Program-made: the position numbers and the translations under genes
Shown: positions 6,336 through 7,006 of the stretch, piece by piece
Layout of the letters: each line of letters begins with the position of its first letter
Position numbering within the stretch: position 1 is the first letter of the stretch
Notes under the pieces: generated by a model
What the model saw: the letters and a program-made list of their open reading frames with translations, nothing else
Told to the model about the DNA's origin: nothing
Databases searched by the model: none
Assembly: GCA_013349725.1 (NCBI GenBank)
Contig: DUZB01000054.1
Span: 1-7,006 of the forward strand
DNA length: 7,006 nucleotides
Direction of reading: 5' to 3'
From: Deltaproteobacteria bacterium
Lineage (GTDB): Bacteria; Desulfobacterota; DSM-4660; Desulfatiglandales; Desulfatiglandaceae

Positions 6336-7006
6336 TCACCAGGGCCATATGGTTTCCAGATATTCCAGGCCCGGCTTGAGATCCTCTTCCCTGTGAATTT
6401 CCAGTGTAACAACGACAGGGCGTATGTCTGCCGATGAGAGCTGATTGAAAAGCGAAACAAAATCTATCCGGCCTTTCCCAGGCGCCAGATGTTCATCTTT
6501 CACCCCACGATTATCATGGAGATGAAGCTGCTTGAGATACGCGCCGAGGGATTTGAGCCATATTTCCATAGGGGCTTCGCTGAACACATTCTGATGACCC
6601 GTATCCAGGCAGAAACCGACCTGATCTTCCGGGAGCCGTTCAAAGAAGACACGCATATCGTCAGGCCCCCGTTCGTACACATTCTCCAACATCAACAGGG
6701 CGCCCTCATTGTGTACGGCCTGTGCAAGCCAGACCCAGGTTACCAGACTTCTTTCCACCCACGCTTCCCTCATATGCCAGTATCTTTTGTGATCATATCC
6801 CGTGTGACAAACCACGGTTCTGGGCCTGAAGAGGGGAATCAGACGAACAACCTGCTCCAGTCGCTTTCGCGCTAACGCGCGCACTTCAGAATCAGGAGAT
6901 CCAGGCGAAAGGTCCATAAAAGGAGAATGAATGGTGGATGTAAGGCCCGCCTCCCGGATTTGTTGTGCAATAATACCGATTTCTTCCAGAGAAAATCTGT
7001 CCAGCG
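6336..7006 (-). CDS. Partial TIM-barrel AP endonuclease 2 / sugar-phosphate isomerase-like protein
   Basis: The 222 C-terminal residues are visible; the reading frame stays open through the right edge, so the start lies outside the window. An internal ATG at 6917 is not the start because the conserved stretch IHSPFMDLSPGSPD runs across it. The protein belongs to the xylose-isomerase-like TIM-barrel (AP_endonuc_2) superfamily, which includes endonuclease IV and sugar isomerases/epimerases. Probable metal ligands, numbered in the visible fragment, are H67 (VCHTGYD), E107 (LMLEN), D134 and H137 (CLDTGH), H163 with D164 (LHLHDN) and E202 (TLEIH). The segment EHLAPGKGRIDF at 171-182 is also typical. 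Whether it acts on abasic DNA or on a sugar cannot be decided, as these motifs are shared. It lies 41 nt upstream of the phosphoesterase gene and probably belongs to the same operon with mgtE. Confidence 0.85.
   Translation of the reverse strand, partial: LDRFSLEEIGIIAQQIREAGLTSTIHSPFMDLSPGSPDSEVRALARKRLEQVVRLIPLFRPRTVVCHTGYDHKRYWHMREAWVERSLVTWVWLAQAVHNEGALLMLENVYERGPDDMRVFFERLPEDQVGFCLDTGHQNVFSEAPMEIWLKSLGAYLKQLHLHDNRGVKDEHLAPGKGRIDFVSLFNQLSSADIRPVVVTLEIHREEDLKPGLEYLETIWPW

Noticed and set aside
6336..6917. Complete 193-residue protein starting at the ATG at 6917
   Set aside because: The frame is open and conserved upstream to the window edge (IHSPF precedes MDLSPGSPD), so the gene is 5'-truncated by the window rather than starting there.

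Overview
The window carries five protein-coding genes in two minus-strand blocks and one plus-strand gene, plus two copies of a short dispersed repeat. All genes look like ordinary Gram-negative chromosomal housekeeping or accessory genes. The gene content and style (a DHH phosphoesterase coupled to an MgtE transporter, a ChaN-type lipoprotein, AT-rich GATTAAGATTAC-type intergenic repeats in a moderately GC-rich background) would suit a deltaproteobacterium/Desulfobacterota. That placement is inference; there is no rRNA or other marker to settle it.

Layout: (1) 1-119 is a truncated repeat copy (copy A), which continues beyond the left edge. (2) 102-1630, minus strand: a ChaN-like heme-binding lipoprotein gene followed after about 60 nt by a zinc-ribbon Nudix hydrolase gene, whose last codons and stop lie inside repeat copy A. 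(3) 1631-1746 is a divergent intergenic region. (4) 1747-3612, plus strand: a complete uvrC. (5) 3614-3795 is a second, apparently complete repeat copy (copy B) with inverted ends and an 8-bp flanking direct repeat, inserted at the uvrC stop codon. (6) 3872-7006, minus strand: a probable operon reading partial TIM-barrel (AP endonuclease 2-like) gene, DHH-family phosphoesterase gene, mgtE. The last two overlap by 4 bp.

Functional view: UvrC is the dual-incision nuclease of nucleotide excision repair. The Nudix and DHH proteins are metal-dependent phosphohydrolases, and MgtE is a gated Mg2+ channel, so the right-hand operon may link divalent-cation entry to metal-dependent nucleotide or DNA metabolism (inference). 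No CRISPR, phage, toxin-antitoxin, RNA gene or clearly new multi-gene system is visible. The most unusual content is the repeat family: a roughly 180-bp MITE-like element. Both copies sit at the 3' end of a gene in the same orientation relative to that gene, and one of them has rewritten the end of the Nudix protein.
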